Positions 49,312 through 58,519 are shown, numbered from the stretch's first letter. The stretch is 64,000 bases of DNA from Polynucleobacter sp. TSB-Sco08W16 (GCF_018687455.1 NZ_CP061291.1:1798001-1862000), one strand, 5' to 3'. Notes: generated from the sequence alone by a model not told the origin. Numbers and translations: made by a program.

Positions 49312-49336
49312 AAAAAGACCACCCCGAAAGGTGGTC
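49310..49336 (-). terminator. Intrinsic terminator, minus strand
   Basis: Stem GACCACC/GGTGGTC (49317-49323 and 49330-49336) with the run of T on the minus strand. It ends transcription of the small exported protein gene at 49458-49619. The A-run on the plus strand overlaps the cytochrome stop codon. Confidence 0.8.
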
Positions 49337-49444
49337 ATCAATATTCAAAATGACTGTCATGAAAATTTTGAATAGCTACTGAACTGTATTTATAACACTG
49401 TTAATTTGCTAAATTCTTGGCTGCAATCAAGAAACAGGGATTAC

Positions 49445-49461
49445 TAGAACTAAAGTATTAG
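49445..49461 (+). repeat. 17-bp direct repeat, copy 1
   Basis: TAGAACTAAAGTATTAG, identical to the copy at 49722-49738. It overlaps the stop codon of the small exported protein gene. Confidence 0.85.
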
Positions 49462-49619
49462 TCTTGATTAGCGGCTACATTGCCCATAGCATCTACTTGA
49501 TTTGTGTGAGCAGAGCGAACCTGCTTGTCAGAAATATTTTTGTTTAGCGCTGAGGCGCTCGCCAAGCCAATTAAAAATGCTGATAAAGCTACGAATAGAT
49601 TTGTAGTAAGTTTGTTCAC
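49458..49619 (-). CDS. Small exported protein, hypothetical
   Basis: 53 aa, GTG start at 49619 with GGGA about 8 nt upstream. Residues 1-24 are a clear signal peptide ending ASA; the mature part is only ~29 residues (LNKNISDKQVRSAHTNQ...). No family recognised. Supported by the signal peptide and a minus-strand terminator 120 bp downstream. Its stop codon lies inside a copy of a 17-bp direct repeat. Confidence 0.65.
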   Translation of the reverse strand: MNKLTTNLFVALSAFLIGLASASALNKNISDKQVRSAHTNQVDAMGNVAANQD

Positions 49620-49721
49620 TGAGTTTTCCCGTAATTAAATATCAAAAAATAAAGCTAATTTCTTATAGCCAGCAGGATAGTAATCTAATAAGCATTACAA
49701 AACTGTGAAATTTACTTGCTG

Positions 49722-49738
49722 TAGAACTAAAGTATTAG
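49722..49738 (+). repeat. 17-bp direct repeat, copy 2
   Basis: Same 17-bp sequence as copy 1, 277 bp away. The two copies bracket the small exported protein gene and its upstream region. Confidence 0.85.
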
Positions 49739-49836
49739 CATATAAATAAAGGCTCTAGAGCTAAGGTTGTATATCGAAACTAGTAAACACTTTCTACGAT
49801 GAGTTATTGCCAACTCAACATGAAAGGTTGCCAGCA

Positions 49837-50013
49837 ATGAATCAAGAATCTTCTCTAGAGCATGATAAAAATTACTTATCAATGATGAATCATCCTCGGA
49901 TCCATGAGCTTGCACGCATCGTTGATTTCCCTCAAACGATAGAGGGGCCGCAACATGCAGCTCAAATGAATCCAAAAAATATTGCCCCAGTTAAATTTGT
50001 AGCTCTGGCATAG
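49837..50013 (+). CDS. Small hypothetical protein
   Basis: 58 aa (MNQESSLEHDKNYLSMMNHPRIHELARIV...). ATG at 49837 with AAAGG about 10 nt upstream; an in-frame earlier start at 49807 is also open. No signal peptide and no family recognised. Coding status is uncertain. Confidence 0.4.
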   Translation: MNQESSLEHDKNYLSMMNHPRIHELARIVDFPQTIEGPQHAAQMNPKNIAPVKFVALA

Positions 50014-50042
50014 GTGGCAATTTAAGTTTGTCGGCTAAAAAA

Positions 50043-50064
50043 GAAAAAACCACCCGAAGGTGGT
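50043..50064 (-). terminator. Intrinsic terminator of the MHS transporter gene
   Basis: On the minus strand ACCACC-TTCG-GGTGGT (50049-50064) followed by a T-run, 48 bp after the transporter stop. The hairpin is identical to the one in the tRNA-end repeats farther right. Confidence 0.88.
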
Positions 50065-50111
50065 TTCTATTTCCGATTGATAGCTAAGTGAAATAATCTG
50101 CGTCAAGGATG

Positions 50112-51389
50112 TTAGTCCTTTACCTTCACTACTCCCTTGTAGATTAAAACAGTAGCAATTAAGCCCATACCGCCTGCCATTGCCATCCAATAACCCGGGG
50201 AAGCTTTATCTCCCGTTGTCTCAATAAGCCAAGTCGATACGAGAGGTGTAAAGCCACCAAACAGCGCTGTAGCCAAACTATAGGCCAATGAAAAGCCAGT
50301 CGTTCGAATATGAATAGGAATGATTTCAGTAAGCGCAACGATAGTAGCTCCGTTATAACTGCCATACAGAAATGACAGCCACAACTCCACCGCAAGCATG
50401 TGTTCAAAACTTGGATTTGCTACTAACCAATTTAAAGCCGGATAAGCAGTAAACAACGCCAATGCAGAGAACAAGGCCATAATGGGCCAGCGACCAATTC
50501 TGTCCGATAGAGCGCCCATCACTGGCAACCAAATGAAGTTAGATAAACCAACAAATAATGTAATGATCAAGCTGTCAACGATGGACAGCTTCATGACACT
50601 CTTACCAAATGTTGGCGTATAAACCGTAATCAAGTAAAAAGATACAGTTGTCATCACAATCAACATCATTCCAGCAACCACCAATTGCCAGTTGATCGTT
50701 AACGATTTCATAATTTCTTTGAAAGTCGGGTGATGCTTCTTGGCGAGAAACTCTTCGGTTTCCTGTAATGAACGACGAATCTGAAATACGATTGGAATAA
50801 TCATGCAGCCAATGAAGAATGGAATACGCCAACCCCAATCGGCAATCACTTCTTTGCTCATGGATTCATTGAGGATATATCCCAGCGCAGCTGAAAAGAT
50901 AATCGCAACTTGTTGGCTAGCAGATTGCCAGCTGACATAAAAGCCTTTATGTCCAGGCGTTGCCATTTCAGAAAGATAAACAGATACGCCACCCAGCTCA
51001 ACACCCGCTGAAAATCCTTGAAGTAGACGCCCTACCAATACCAATAAGGGGGCAAGCAAGCCAATCGTTGCATAACTTGGAATGAAGGCAACCATTGCTG
51101 TTCCTGTTGCCATAATGCCTAATGTCAGGACGAGGCCTTTACGACGACCAATCCGATCAATATAGCCGCCTAGTAATATTGCACCCAATGGACGCATTAA
51201 AAATCCTGCTCCAAAGGTTGCAAAGGTCAGCATTAATGATGCGTACTCACTGTCGGTTGGAAAGAATGCCTTTGATATGTAGGTGGCATAAAAGCCAAAC
51301 AGAAAAAAATCATACATCTCAATAAAGTTTCCGCTAGTAACGCGGATCACTGTTGAGAACTTAGATTGAGGTTTAGCTATAGCGGTCAT
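50112..51389 (-). CDS. MFS transporter, metabolite:H+ symporter type
   Basis: 425 aa from the ATG at 51389, about 12 membrane segments. [26 protein letters not shown] at the start, [22 protein letters not shown], and [31 protein letters not shown] identify the MHS family (citrate, proline/betaine, shikimate and similar). Citrate or a tricarboxylate is the most likely substrate class. A start at 51440 in frame adds residues that do not fit. Confidence 0.87.
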   Translation of the reverse strand: MTAIAKPQSKFSTVIRVTSGNFIEMYDFFLFGFYATYISKAFFPTDSEYASLMLTFATFGAGFLMRPLGAILLGGYIDRIGRRKGLVLTLGIMATGTAMVAFIPSYATIGLLAPLLVLVGRLLQGFSAGVELGGVSVYLSEMATPGHKGFYVSWQSASQQVAIIFSAALGYILNESMSKEVIADWGWRIPFFIGCMIIPIVFQIRRSLQETEEFLAKKHHPTFKEIMKSLTINWQLVVAGMMLIVMTTVSFYLITVYTPTFGKSVMKLSIVDSLIITLFVGLSNFIWLPVMGALSDRIGRWPIMALFSALALFTAYPALNWLVANPSFEHMLAVELWLSFLYGSYNGATIVALTEIIPIHIRTTGFSLAYSLATALFGGFTPLVSTWLIETTGDKASPGYWMAMAGGMGLIATVLIYKGVVKVKD

Positions 51390-51516
51390 TGCAGCCTTTG
51401 CTTTCTGTAGATGAGATGCCAAAAGAAAATATACCGTCAATCAGATTACTTCGGGAAACTACCAAGCATCGAATCATCAAAAGATGGTCAAGCCACATTC
51501 AGTCTTCCTCAATAGC

Positions 51517-52692
51517 TCAGGGCTCTTTGGTCTTAGATACCCATGTGGCCATCAATACAAACGCAACTAAGGCGCAAGCCCCTGAGAATAAGAATGCATA
51601 CAACGGTGCAACAGATTCATATACCCAGCCAAAGATGAATGAGGCTGGAAATAGCATCAGTCCCGTGACTAAATTAAACCAGCCAAAGGCTGTTCCAGCC
51701 AAGCCCTTAGGGGCCATATCTGCCACCAAGGCTTTCTCCACCCCTTCGGTTGCGGCTTTAAATAATCCATAAATTACGAAGAGTCCAAATATTTGATAGA
51801 TGGATATGCCTGGTAAACCCATCGCAATGTAGAAAAAAGCAAACGCAATCCAAGCAATCAAAATAAATCGCTTACGACCGAAGGTATCTGAGAGTGCGGA
51901 TAAGGGGGTGCCAAACAAAGTGGTGATTAATGAGATGGCTGCCCATAACAAAGGAATCTGCTCCTGAGGAACACCCGCCTCTCTTGCTCTCAGCAATAAG
52001 AACATGTCTGATGAATTGCCCAGAGCAAAGATACCTGCCACTACTAGATATCGCTTAAATTGATCGGGCATTCCCACTAATGACCAGCTAAAAGGGGCCG
52101 CTTTGGCGGCGGGCTCTCTTTGTGGCTCTTTAATACTTAAAGCAAGAGCGATAGTAATGACTGCCGGCACGATAGCCCATAGAAAAATATCTTTGAGTGG
52201 AACCCCCATGGACAAAAACAGTGCAGCCAATAAGGGTCCGATAACCGCACCCGCGTTGTCCATTGAACGATGTAATCCGAATGTGAGGCCCCGTTGATTT
52301 TCATGAACGCTCTCGGCTAGGAGCGCATCGCGCGGAGAGCTTCTGAGTCCTTTCCCCATGCGATCCGTAAAACGAATAGCCATGACCCATAGCCATGAAT
52401 TAGCAATTGCAATGAGTGGCCTACCTATACCAGCAAGGGTATAGCCCAGCACAATCCAAGGCTTAGCTTTTTTAGTGCGATCAACAATGACGCCCGATAC
52501 CAATTTAAAAATACTGGATGTGGCCTCTGCAATACCTTCAATAATGCCAAGCGCCTTGGGTCCAGCCATCAATACGGACGCCAAATAAAGCGGCATTAAT
52601 GGATAAAGCATCTCACTAGCCGAATCGTTTACTAAGCTAATAAAGCCAATAAGCCAAACGGTACGGGGAAGGGCAAGAATAGTTTTAAACAT
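51517..52692 (-). CDS. MFS transporter
   Basis: 391 aa, about 12 membrane segments. SLVNDSASEMLYPLMPLYLASV and RFTDRMGKGLRSSPRDALLAES match a subgroup of MFS transporters with unknown substrates, often annotated as permeases. The C-terminal half carries VADMAPKGLAGTAFGWFNLVTGL. Divergent from a barrel protein gene 53 bp away. Confidence 0.85.
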   Translation of the reverse strand: MFKTILALPRTVWLIGFISLVNDSASEMLYPLMPLYLASVLMAGPKALGIIEGIAEATSSIFKLVSGVIVDRTKKAKPWIVLGYTLAGIGRPLIAIANSWLWVMAIRFTDRMGKGLRSSPRDALLAESVHENQRGLTFGLHRSMDNAGAVIGPLLAALFLSMGVPLKDIFLWAIVPAVITIALALSIKEPQREPAAKAAPFSWSLVGMPDQFKRYLVVAGIFALGNSSDMFLLLRAREAGVPQEQIPLLWAAISLITTLFGTPLSALSDTFGRKRFILIAWIAFAFFYIAMGLPGISIYQIFGLFVIYGLFKAATEGVEKALVADMAPKGLAGTAFGWFNLVTGLMLFPASFIFGWVYESVAPLYAFLFSGACALVAFVLMATWVSKTKEP

Positions 52693-52745
52693 AACAAGCT
52701 CAATTTATCACCATCCTCAACTTTGAGGTCGTTTATAGTGCCGAC

Positions 52746-53498
52746 ATGCCTTTTTTACGCCGATCATTGAAGCTACTCAAGCTAGCGCCTTATTTGCTCT
52801 GCCTTAGTAGCTGGGCGTTTGCAGCACCCTTTGAGATTAAAGTTCATGATGAACTGATTGCCGATTACCAGCATTCAGCTTTTGAAGTAGAAACCAACTT
52901 ATTTCAAGCGCCTGCATCTCAAGGCCTTAAGACCAATGTATTTCAAACAAGACTTGAATACGGCTATGGCATTACCGAAAAAAGTGAGCTTGGCGCTAAC
53001 GTCTACCTTAGTAATTACAACGGAGTGAGTTACGTTAATGGTGGAAAAATTAGCCACATGTATATACCCACTCATGATGAAGAAGGTCTTTGGCATTACG
53101 GCGTTAAGAATGAAATCAACTACATTAAAGACGTCGGTGGGAATGAAACCACTTTTTATGAACTAACGCCTATCCTTGCTCTACAACTACAAGCCTGGCG
53201 CTTTACCATTAACCCCAGTGTTGATGTGACGTTAAATCAAAACACTTCAGCCACATTTTCACCATCAGCCAAAGTAGCTTATGGGATAACGAACACCGTT
53301 GATGTTGGGATGGAATACTACGGTGATAACTTACCCAATAAAAGTTTGTACAACATTAATCAACAACCTCATACAGCCTACATAGTGATGGACGCCAAAT
53401 ATGAAAAATCATCATTCAATATTGGTGTTGGCAAAGGTATTACGTCTAATAGCGATAATTGGGTGATCAAGCTTATAGCCTCACTGAGTTTTAATTAG
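52746..53498 (+). CDS. Outer-membrane beta-barrel-like hypothetical protein
   Basis: 250 aa with a signal peptide (residues ~1-26, ending AFAA). Repeated amphipathic strands with aromatic girdle residues (EYGYGITEKSELGANVYLS, VAYGITNTVDVGMEYYG) and a terminal strand IKLIASLSFN suggest an outer-membrane barrel. No named family is certain. Confidence 0.72.
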   Translation: MPFLRRSLKLLKLAPYLLCLSSWAFAAPFEIKVHDELIADYQHSAFEVETNLFQAPASQGLKTNVFQTRLEYGYGITEKSELGANVYLSNYNGVSYVNGGKISHMYIPTHDEEGLWHYGVKNEINYIKDVGGNETTFYELTPILALQLQAWRFTINPSVDVTLNQNTSATFSPSAKVAYGITNTVDVGMEYYGDNLPNKSLYNINQQPHTAYIVMDAKYEKSSFNIGVGKGITSNSDNWVIKLIASLSFN

Positions 53499-53554
53499 CT
53501 ATTTTGTTTGCGGCGTCCAATAGAGGCGAATTAAAAGTGATCTTGGGCTGACAG

Positions 53555-54238
53555 CTAATCAGAGAATTTTTCCAACGCATGCCACCCAAAACTTAATAGA
53601 GGGAGCATGTCCTTGGCAAAGTTAGTGACTTCCTTAATTAAGTCTTTTGAGCAAATCATCGATCGGGGCAACTGCTTCCTGATAATCCACCCTTTAAGCT
53701 TCATGGCGTCCTCTACCTCTTTCGGAACATCATCAAAACCCCTGGGAATACGGGCCAAGGAGTATGAATAATCAAGCTCATAGCCCTTTCTTTTTAGAGA
53801 CTTCTCAAGTGATAGCCAAGCTTTAGGGTTATCTAAAATTCCCTGCCTCAGTTTTTTTAGAACAGGGGGCTCAGGCTGCATATAGCCCGCAGCACATCTG
53901 CTTCCGAGCGGATCCAGGCGGAAATACAAAACACCTGATGAATGTTTATCCCCCGTTCTAGTAAACAAGCCGCTGGCATGCATGTTGTATGGGTGCTTAG
54001 CTTTTGAGAATCGCGCATCTCGATTAATTCTAAAGAGAGATCTTTTAGGGTCGCCCCATAGTGGCACGTCTTTTTTGGCAAGACTATCAGACAGGGTCTC
54101 TGTAAAACACTTCATAGGCTCGCGCACAAACTGTTCGTATTCAGATCGATGTTCTGCAAACCAAACTCTGTTTTGGTTATTAGTGAGCTCTTCTAGAAAT
54201 TGGAAAGCTTTTGGATTAAAGCTTGTAAACGCGTTCAT
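53555..54238 (-). CDS. DUF2461 family protein
   Basis: 227 aa. FLEELTNNQNRVWFAEHRSEYEQFVREPMKCF, KRSLFRINRDARFSKAKHPYNMHASGLF and YFRLDPLGSRCAAGYMQPEPPVLKKLR are the conserved blocks of DUF2461. Soluble, function unknown. 12 bp upstream is the SMR transporter gene on the same strand. Confidence 0.9.
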   Translation of the reverse strand: MNAFTSFNPKAFQFLEELTNNQNRVWFAEHRSEYEQFVREPMKCFTETLSDSLAKKDVPLWGDPKRSLFRINRDARFSKAKHPYNMHASGLFTRTGDKHSSGVLYFRLDPLGSRCAAGYMQPEPPVLKKLRQGILDNPKAWLSLEKSLKRKGYELDYSYSLARIPRGFDDVPKEVEDAMKLKGWIIRKQLPRSMICSKDLIKEVTNFAKDMLPLLSFGWHALEKFSD

Positions 54239-54250
54239 CAGATACCAGCC

Positions 54251-54580
54251 TTAATGTGAAACCGTATTAGAGAATAGATTGATTACTAAAACTCCACTAA
54301 TAATGAGCCCGATGCCTGCTAAGGCTCCCATATCTAATTTTTGGCCAAGCCAAATCCAACCAACAATACCTACAAGTGCAACACCAGCACCAGACCAGAT
54401 CGCATAAGCAACTGAAATGGGCAGTTGATTGAGCACTTTTGATAAAAAATAGAATGCGCCTGCATAACCCAAGACAACCAATAGAGATGGCATGAGTCTT
54501 GTAAAGCCTTCACTGAACTTCAAAGCAGTAGTAGCCATTACTTCTGCGGCAATCGCTATTGCGAGATATAACCAAACCAT
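54251..54580 (-). CDS. Small multidrug resistance (SMR/EmrE-type) transporter
   Basis: 109 aa with four membrane segments. The catalytic Glu14 equivalent is in AIAAEVMATTALK; LPISVAYAIWSGAGVALVGIVGW is the family hallmark. Dual-topology drug/proton antiporter for cationic compounds. Single gene without a paired partner. Confidence 0.93.
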   Translation of the reverse strand: MVWLYLAIAIAAEVMATTALKFSEGFTRLMPSLLVVLGYAGAFYFLSKVLNQLPISVAYAIWSGAGVALVGIVGWIWLGQKLDMGALAGIGLIISGVLVINLFSNTVSH

Positions 54581-54700
54581 GGAATGCTCCCGATGAATGT
54601 TTTACCTTACTTTATAAATGAAAAAACACCCGAAGGCGATTCTGGCGATTCTTATTGTTACTTGGAGTAATGAAGCAATATCTCAGGAAGCGCCACCCAT

Positions 54701-55657
54701 CTAATAGGTGAGCCCAGCAACATACGCATAGAGCGGAATTCCTAAAATGATATTGAAGGGAAACGTAATTCCCAATGACATTCCCATATATAAGGCAGGA
54801 TTTACTTCGGGAAGTGCATGTCTTAATACCGCCGGCACAGCAATATAAGAAGCGCTGGCTGCTAGCACCATCAATAAAACAGTATCTCCCAGCGGCAAGC
54901 CGAGTAATTTACACAATGCCAATGCGATAGATGCGTGAACTAAGGGCGCGCCGATGGCATACAACAAGGTGATTGGCGGCTTACCCCTTAATCCCTCAAA
55001 GTTTTTGGCAGCCATCAAGCCCATATCGAGTAAGAAGAAAGCAAGCATTCCTTTAAATAAATCAATTGAAAATGGCGCCATAATTTTTTGCCCACTGTCG
55101 CCACTCACCAAACCTACGATCATCGAACCTAACAACAAAAGCTGTGCGCCATCAGTAAATGATTCGTGGAGAATCTTTGACATGCCTGTGGCTTGCTTTG
55201 TATTTGTTGCTGACGCCCTTGCTTTATTTGCTAGCAAAATAGCAAGGATGATTGCAGGCGACTCCATGAGCGCCATTGCAGCTGCCATATGTCCACCAAA
55301 TGCAATGCCATATTGATCAAGCGCTTGGGTCGCAGTAATAAAAGTCACCGCGCTAACTGAGCCATAGGTAGCAGCAATCGCAGCGGCATCATAGCTATTG
55401 AGCTTACTTCTAAGAACTACATAACCCATTAACGGAATAATGATTGCCAGAAATACTGCCAGTCCGAGGGATAAGCCAATCTCTAGAGTAAAGCCTGATT
55501 TATGAAGCGCAAAGCCTCCCTTCAAGCCCAATGCCATTAAAAGATATAAAGATAAAAATCTTGCAATCGGCTGAGGAATTTCTAAATTAGATTTCACGGC
55601 ACCAGCAAAAGCGCCAAAGACAAAAAAGAGAATTGCTGGATCTAAGAAATTGTTCAT
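54701..55657 (-). CDS. sbtA: Sodium-dependent bicarbonate transporter, SbtA family
   Basis: 318 aa, about ten membrane segments in two inverted halves. LDPAILFFVFGAFAGAVKSNLEIPQPIARFLSLYLLMALGLKGG is the family start and AATYGSVSAVTFITA the first core. SbtA imports bicarbonate with sodium. No SbtB-type PII partner is adjacent. With the carbonic anhydrase elsewhere in the window it points to active inorganic carbon handling for anaplerosis. Confidence 0.88.
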   Translation of the reverse strand: MNNFLDPAILFFVFGAFAGAVKSNLEIPQPIARFLSLYLLMALGLKGGFALHKSGFTLEIGLSLGLAVFLAIIIPLMGYVVLRSKLNSYDAAAIAATYGSVSAVTFITATQALDQYGIAFGGHMAAAMALMESPAIILAILLANKARASATNTKQATGMSKILHESFTDGAQLLLLGSMIVGLVSGDSGQKIMAPFSIDLFKGMLAFFLLDMGLMAAKNFEGLRGKPPITLLYAIGAPLVHASIALALCKLLGLPLGDTVLLMVLAASASYIAVPAVLRHALPEVNPALYMGMSLGITFPFNIILGIPLYAYVAGLTY

Positions 55658-55744
55658 ATCAACATATTAGATAACTTTGGTAATTCTTGCATTAGCACCA
55701 GAGACTCTGAAGACTATATGGGTTAAGGTCTGTGTATCTAATGG

Positions 55745-56311
55745 TTATTTACAAGCTAACGTTTCAGGGGGCTTATATTGGCTGGCTCTTTGTGCCATAG
55801 ACTCAAATCGTCCTCGAATGTTATTTTTTATAAAGTATTCAACGATTGCCGTGGGCACAATTGAGTTGGGCTCCAGTAGAGAATCGTACTTAAAGACTAT
55901 TTTGTCTTTTTCTTCCGTCAATTTCCAGGTGCCCTTATACGATTTAGTATCGCCACTAATTTGCTCAAAAGTGAGAGATTTATTTGGTAGCTCTGTATAT
56001 TCCACCGTTGATTTCATCTCAATAGAGAAAAAGAGAATTTGCTCTTCAATCACTCTATACACGCGCACCTTGTTGCCTGCTCTTGAAATAACTTTTGCCT
56101 CAACTATTCCTGGAATATTTTTTGAACCCTCATAGTCCGTAATAAATGCATAGGCACTGCAAATACTCGTCGGCAAAGAATAGCTTGCCTGAATATGAAA
56201 TCGACCATCAATAGGAGTCACGTTCACCTGAACATCAATGGGAATAGAATTCTCTTGGGCAAAGCCGTGAGAGATAAAGAACGTTAAAGCAAGCGCGAGT
56301 AACAGTTTCAT
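55745..56311 (-). CDS. Exported SRPBCC/START-fold protein
   Basis: 188 aa. Signal peptide ending FAQ (residue ~19). SICSAYAFITDYEGSKNIPGIVEAKVISRAGNKVRVYRVIEE is the START/polyketide-cyclase-like fold. Function unknown; probably a periplasmic lipid or hydrophobic ligand binder. Confidence 0.78.
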   Translation of the reverse strand: MKLLLALALTFFISHGFAQENSIPIDVQVNVTPIDGRFHIQASYSLPTSICSAYAFITDYEGSKNIPGIVEAKVISRAGNKVRVYRVIEEQILFFSIEMKSTVEYTELPNKSLTFEQISGDTKSYKGTWKLTEEKDKIVFKYDSLLEPNSIVPTAIVEYFIKNNIRGRFESMAQRASQYKPPETLACK

Positions 56312-56413
56312 TTACGGGTTTCAGGGTCTTATGGATATTCTCATTTAAGACATTATTTTTTGATAAGGATGTCAGAAAATGGCGTCTATTCCTATTGCAA
56401 TACTGCCTTGATA

Positions 56414-56618
56414 TTACTTCTGGATGATGGCAAATAGCACTACAAAATCAGCAACCAAATTCGCTGCAGAATGAATGCCATCAGCAATCAAGCCCCAAGA
56501 ACCAGAAAAACACTCGCAGACACTTGGGAAATGGTTAGACAGAATTAATAACGACGCTAACCAATGTGCCCTTCTTAGGAGGTGTTTTTGATTCGTGATC
56601 TTCTGCGGCTTTATCCAT
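56414..56618 (-). pseudogene. Remnant of a cation diffusion facilitator (CDF) transporter
   Basis: From an ATG at 56618 the frame reads the usual CDF start (Lys/Pro-rich tail, GTLVSVVINSV), then stops. Reading across two frame changes gives TISQVSAS and then SGSWGLIADGIHSAANLVADFVVLFA, the CDF second membrane segment with the metal-binding HxxxN/D, before a final stop. About 230 residues of the normal protein are missing. It is therefore a frameshifted and truncated fragment. Confidence 0.8.
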
Positions 56619-56716
56619 AGCCTGATACTAGCAAATAAGAGTGAAGTTTTAATGTTGTTTTGAACGAATTTCATTCATGGGCCCAGTACCTAGGCAATAC
56701 AAACTAGCTACAAGCC

Positions 56717-56757
56717 GTTTTGGGGCCATGGCGCCTAATCGGCCAGTACCGAGATGT
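56717..56757 (-). repeat. tRNA-3'-end repeat, copy K (highly decayed)
   Basis: The stretch GGGGCCATGGCGCC-TAATCGG-CCAGTACC-GAGATGT follows the copy-I order (acceptor strand, T-arm, GAGGATGT) with many substitutions. No terminator hairpin remains. It is the left-most recognisable copy. Confidence 0.5.
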
Positions 56758-56817
56758 TTTATCCTTGAAACATTGGTAAAAGTACTCATCGCCTCAATCT
56801 ACTAACCGAGAACAATT

Positions 56818-57840
56818 ATGGATCGCAGACCTTTTATAAAGCTTGGATTATTTAGCCTATTGAGCATTAATACCAAGGTAGCTTTAGCAGGTGAGTACCA
56901 ATTCAATTTTACCCAGTCTAAGCAAGCTTACTTAAATCGCATCCAATCCATTAAAAAGTCAGGAGCCCTACCAATCATAGATATTGAGAGCTCTTACAAC
57001 CCCGTGAATTTTGATGCAGAAGATTTTGTGCGCACCATGGACCGAATGGGGATCGCACAATCTTGTCTCTCCCTGGATTCACCTAGAGGCGGACCAATAT
57101 GGAGTAATGAAAGTAATCAGCTTGTAATGAAGTTCCCTGCGCACTTTATTCCCGCCGGTAATGGCGGGGTTTATCCAGCATGGACATCCAACCCCGAAAA
57201 ATTTCTTGATGAGAATGAGCGCAACGTCATTCAGCAGAAAATTCCATTGATGGGTGAATATGAATTTAGACATTACCCATCCCCACGGCAAATTGGGGGA
57301 AGTACAAATCGTGATGTGGATATACCAATTGATAGCCCTCTTGGACATAGGCTGTTTGCTTTTTCTGAAGAAACAGGTATTCCATTTCAGCTTCACTACG
57401 AAATAGAAGATGGGCTATTGGGATCCCTTGAAAAAATGCTAATTCAATATCCAAGTGCTAAGGTGATTTGGTGTCACTTCGCACAGATTAGATATTCGGC
57501 TCGATCTACGATCTATTCACCGGAATATGTTGGCGCCCTTCTTGATAAACATAGAAATCTGTATATGGATACCGCTTTTGGTGGGCCCAAATCCATCTAT
57601 CCGATAAGTGGAGAGCCACATGCTCGCTATTGGGCTAATCAAGTCGCTTGGAATAAGCTGATCATCTCAAGACCCTACCGGTTCTTGGCCGCCTTAGATT
57701 TAGCTGGTGACAGAATGGGAATGTTTGAGGCCTACACTCAACGACTAAGAGAAATGTTAAATAGCCTTCCCGAACGAGTTGCCGAAATTATTGCGTATAA
57801 AGCCGCCTGGAAATTACTGTTTAATGAGAATATTACTTAA
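56818..57840 (+). CDS. Tat-exported amidohydrolase-like protein
   Basis: 340 aa. Twin-arginine signal at the N terminus (DRRPFIKLGLFSLLS), so it is exported folded. ALPIIDIESSYNPVNFDAEDFVRTMDRMGIAQ resembles amidohydrolase family 2 proteins with a TIM-barrel; VIWCHFAQ and FLAALDLAGDRM are consistent with later metal-site strands, though the usual HxH start is reduced to a single His/Glu-type motif. Substrate unknown. First block of the repeat-delimited array. Confidence 0.75.
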   Translation: MDRRPFIKLGLFSLLSINTKVALAGEYQFNFTQSKQAYLNRIQSIKKSGALPIIDIESSYNPVNFDAEDFVRTMDRMGIAQSCLSLDSPRGGPIWSNESNQLVMKFPAHFIPAGNGGVYPAWTSNPEKFLDENERNVIQQKIPLMGEYEFRHYPSPRQIGGSTNRDVDIPIDSPLGHRLFAFSEETGIPFQLHYEIEDGLLGSLEKMLIQYPSAKVIWCHFAQIRYSARSTIYSPEYVGALLDKHRNLYMDTAFGGPKSIYPISGEPHARYWANQVAWNKLIISRPYRFLAALDLAGDRMGMFEAYTQRLREMLNSLPERVAEIIAYKAAWKLLFNENIT

Positions 57841-57863
57841 CCTAGAGGCTCAAGGCTACCAAT

Positions 57864-57932
57864 GAAAAAACTAAACGAAGTAGGATCTTAATGATCCGGC
57901 GATCAAACAAGCGCTGAGGTGTCTGACTCTAT
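57864..57932 (-). repeat. tRNA-3'-end repeat, copy L (decayed)
   Basis: AAAAAACTAAACGAAGTAG keeps the outline of the hairpin, followed by CCGGCGATCAAAC and CTGAGG-TGTCTGA-TCT. The last part matches copy I (CTGAGGATGTCTGAATCT) better than the tRNA end itself does. It ends at the stop of the SGNH hydrolase gene. Confidence 0.65.
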
Positions 57933-58519
57933 TTGATGTTTTTCTCTTTCATTACTTGTTTAATTGTTGGAAGCATATATTGGGCCCATTTTTGACAACC
58001 CACAACTGTCATATGGCCCCCGCCTCCGCCTGGCATATCAAATAATCTGTGGTCACTATCAGTTGGAATATTTTTATTCCAGTGACCGTAGTAGTAAGCT
58101 CCATATTTCGTTGCTAATTCTTGGGCCTCTTCATCGCTTTGAATCACGGACGTGGATACATAGATTGTGGGTATATTCAATTTTTTAAGGTATGCCAAGA
58201 TTTCCTCTGAGGGCCCAAGGCTAAATCTTGGATTCTTTTCATTTGGCCCTGGCTCGAAAATAACCATCTTAGTATTGGGATAGACTACTAACCCCTGCTC
58301 TAACCTTGTCATCATAAAAGCAGGCCTATCTCCATCTACGCCAGCGTTAATGACATTGGCATTAATCTTATCTTGAGCCAATAACTCATTCAGTCTTGTT
58401 GTATAGGCTTGTCCAGAATTTTTACAATTTGTATTACTTGTGCCAAGGGCAAATATCTCAAACCCTAATGAGCTCATTGAGAGCGAACTCAGAACCATTG
58501 AAATGATTATTTTTTTCAT
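57929..58519 (-). CDS. Exported SGNH/GDSL-like hydrolase
   Basis: 196 aa with a signal peptide (residues ~1-19). Block I reads FALGTSNTNC in place of GDS, with Ser still present; INAGVDGDR is block II, PGPNEKN is block III (Gly-x-Asn), and GGHMTVVGCQKW holds the His of block V. Substrate unknown, probably an ester or acyl chain in the periplasm. Confidence 0.78.
   Translation of the reverse strand: MKKIIISMVLSSLSMSSLGFEIFALGTSNTNCKNSGQAYTTRLNELLAQDKINANVINAGVDGDRPAFMMTRLEQGLVVYPNTKMVIFEPGPNEKNPRFSLGPSEEILAYLKKLNIPTIYVSTSVIQSDEEAQELATKYGAYYYGHWNKNIPTDSDHRLFDMPGGGGGHMTVVGCQKWAQYMLPTIKQVMKEKNIK

Noticed and set aside
56377..56388. The 12-mer AAATGGCGTCTA also present at 62945
   Set aside because: Two copies of a 12-mer in 64 kb can occur by chance and the flanks do not match beyond a few bases.
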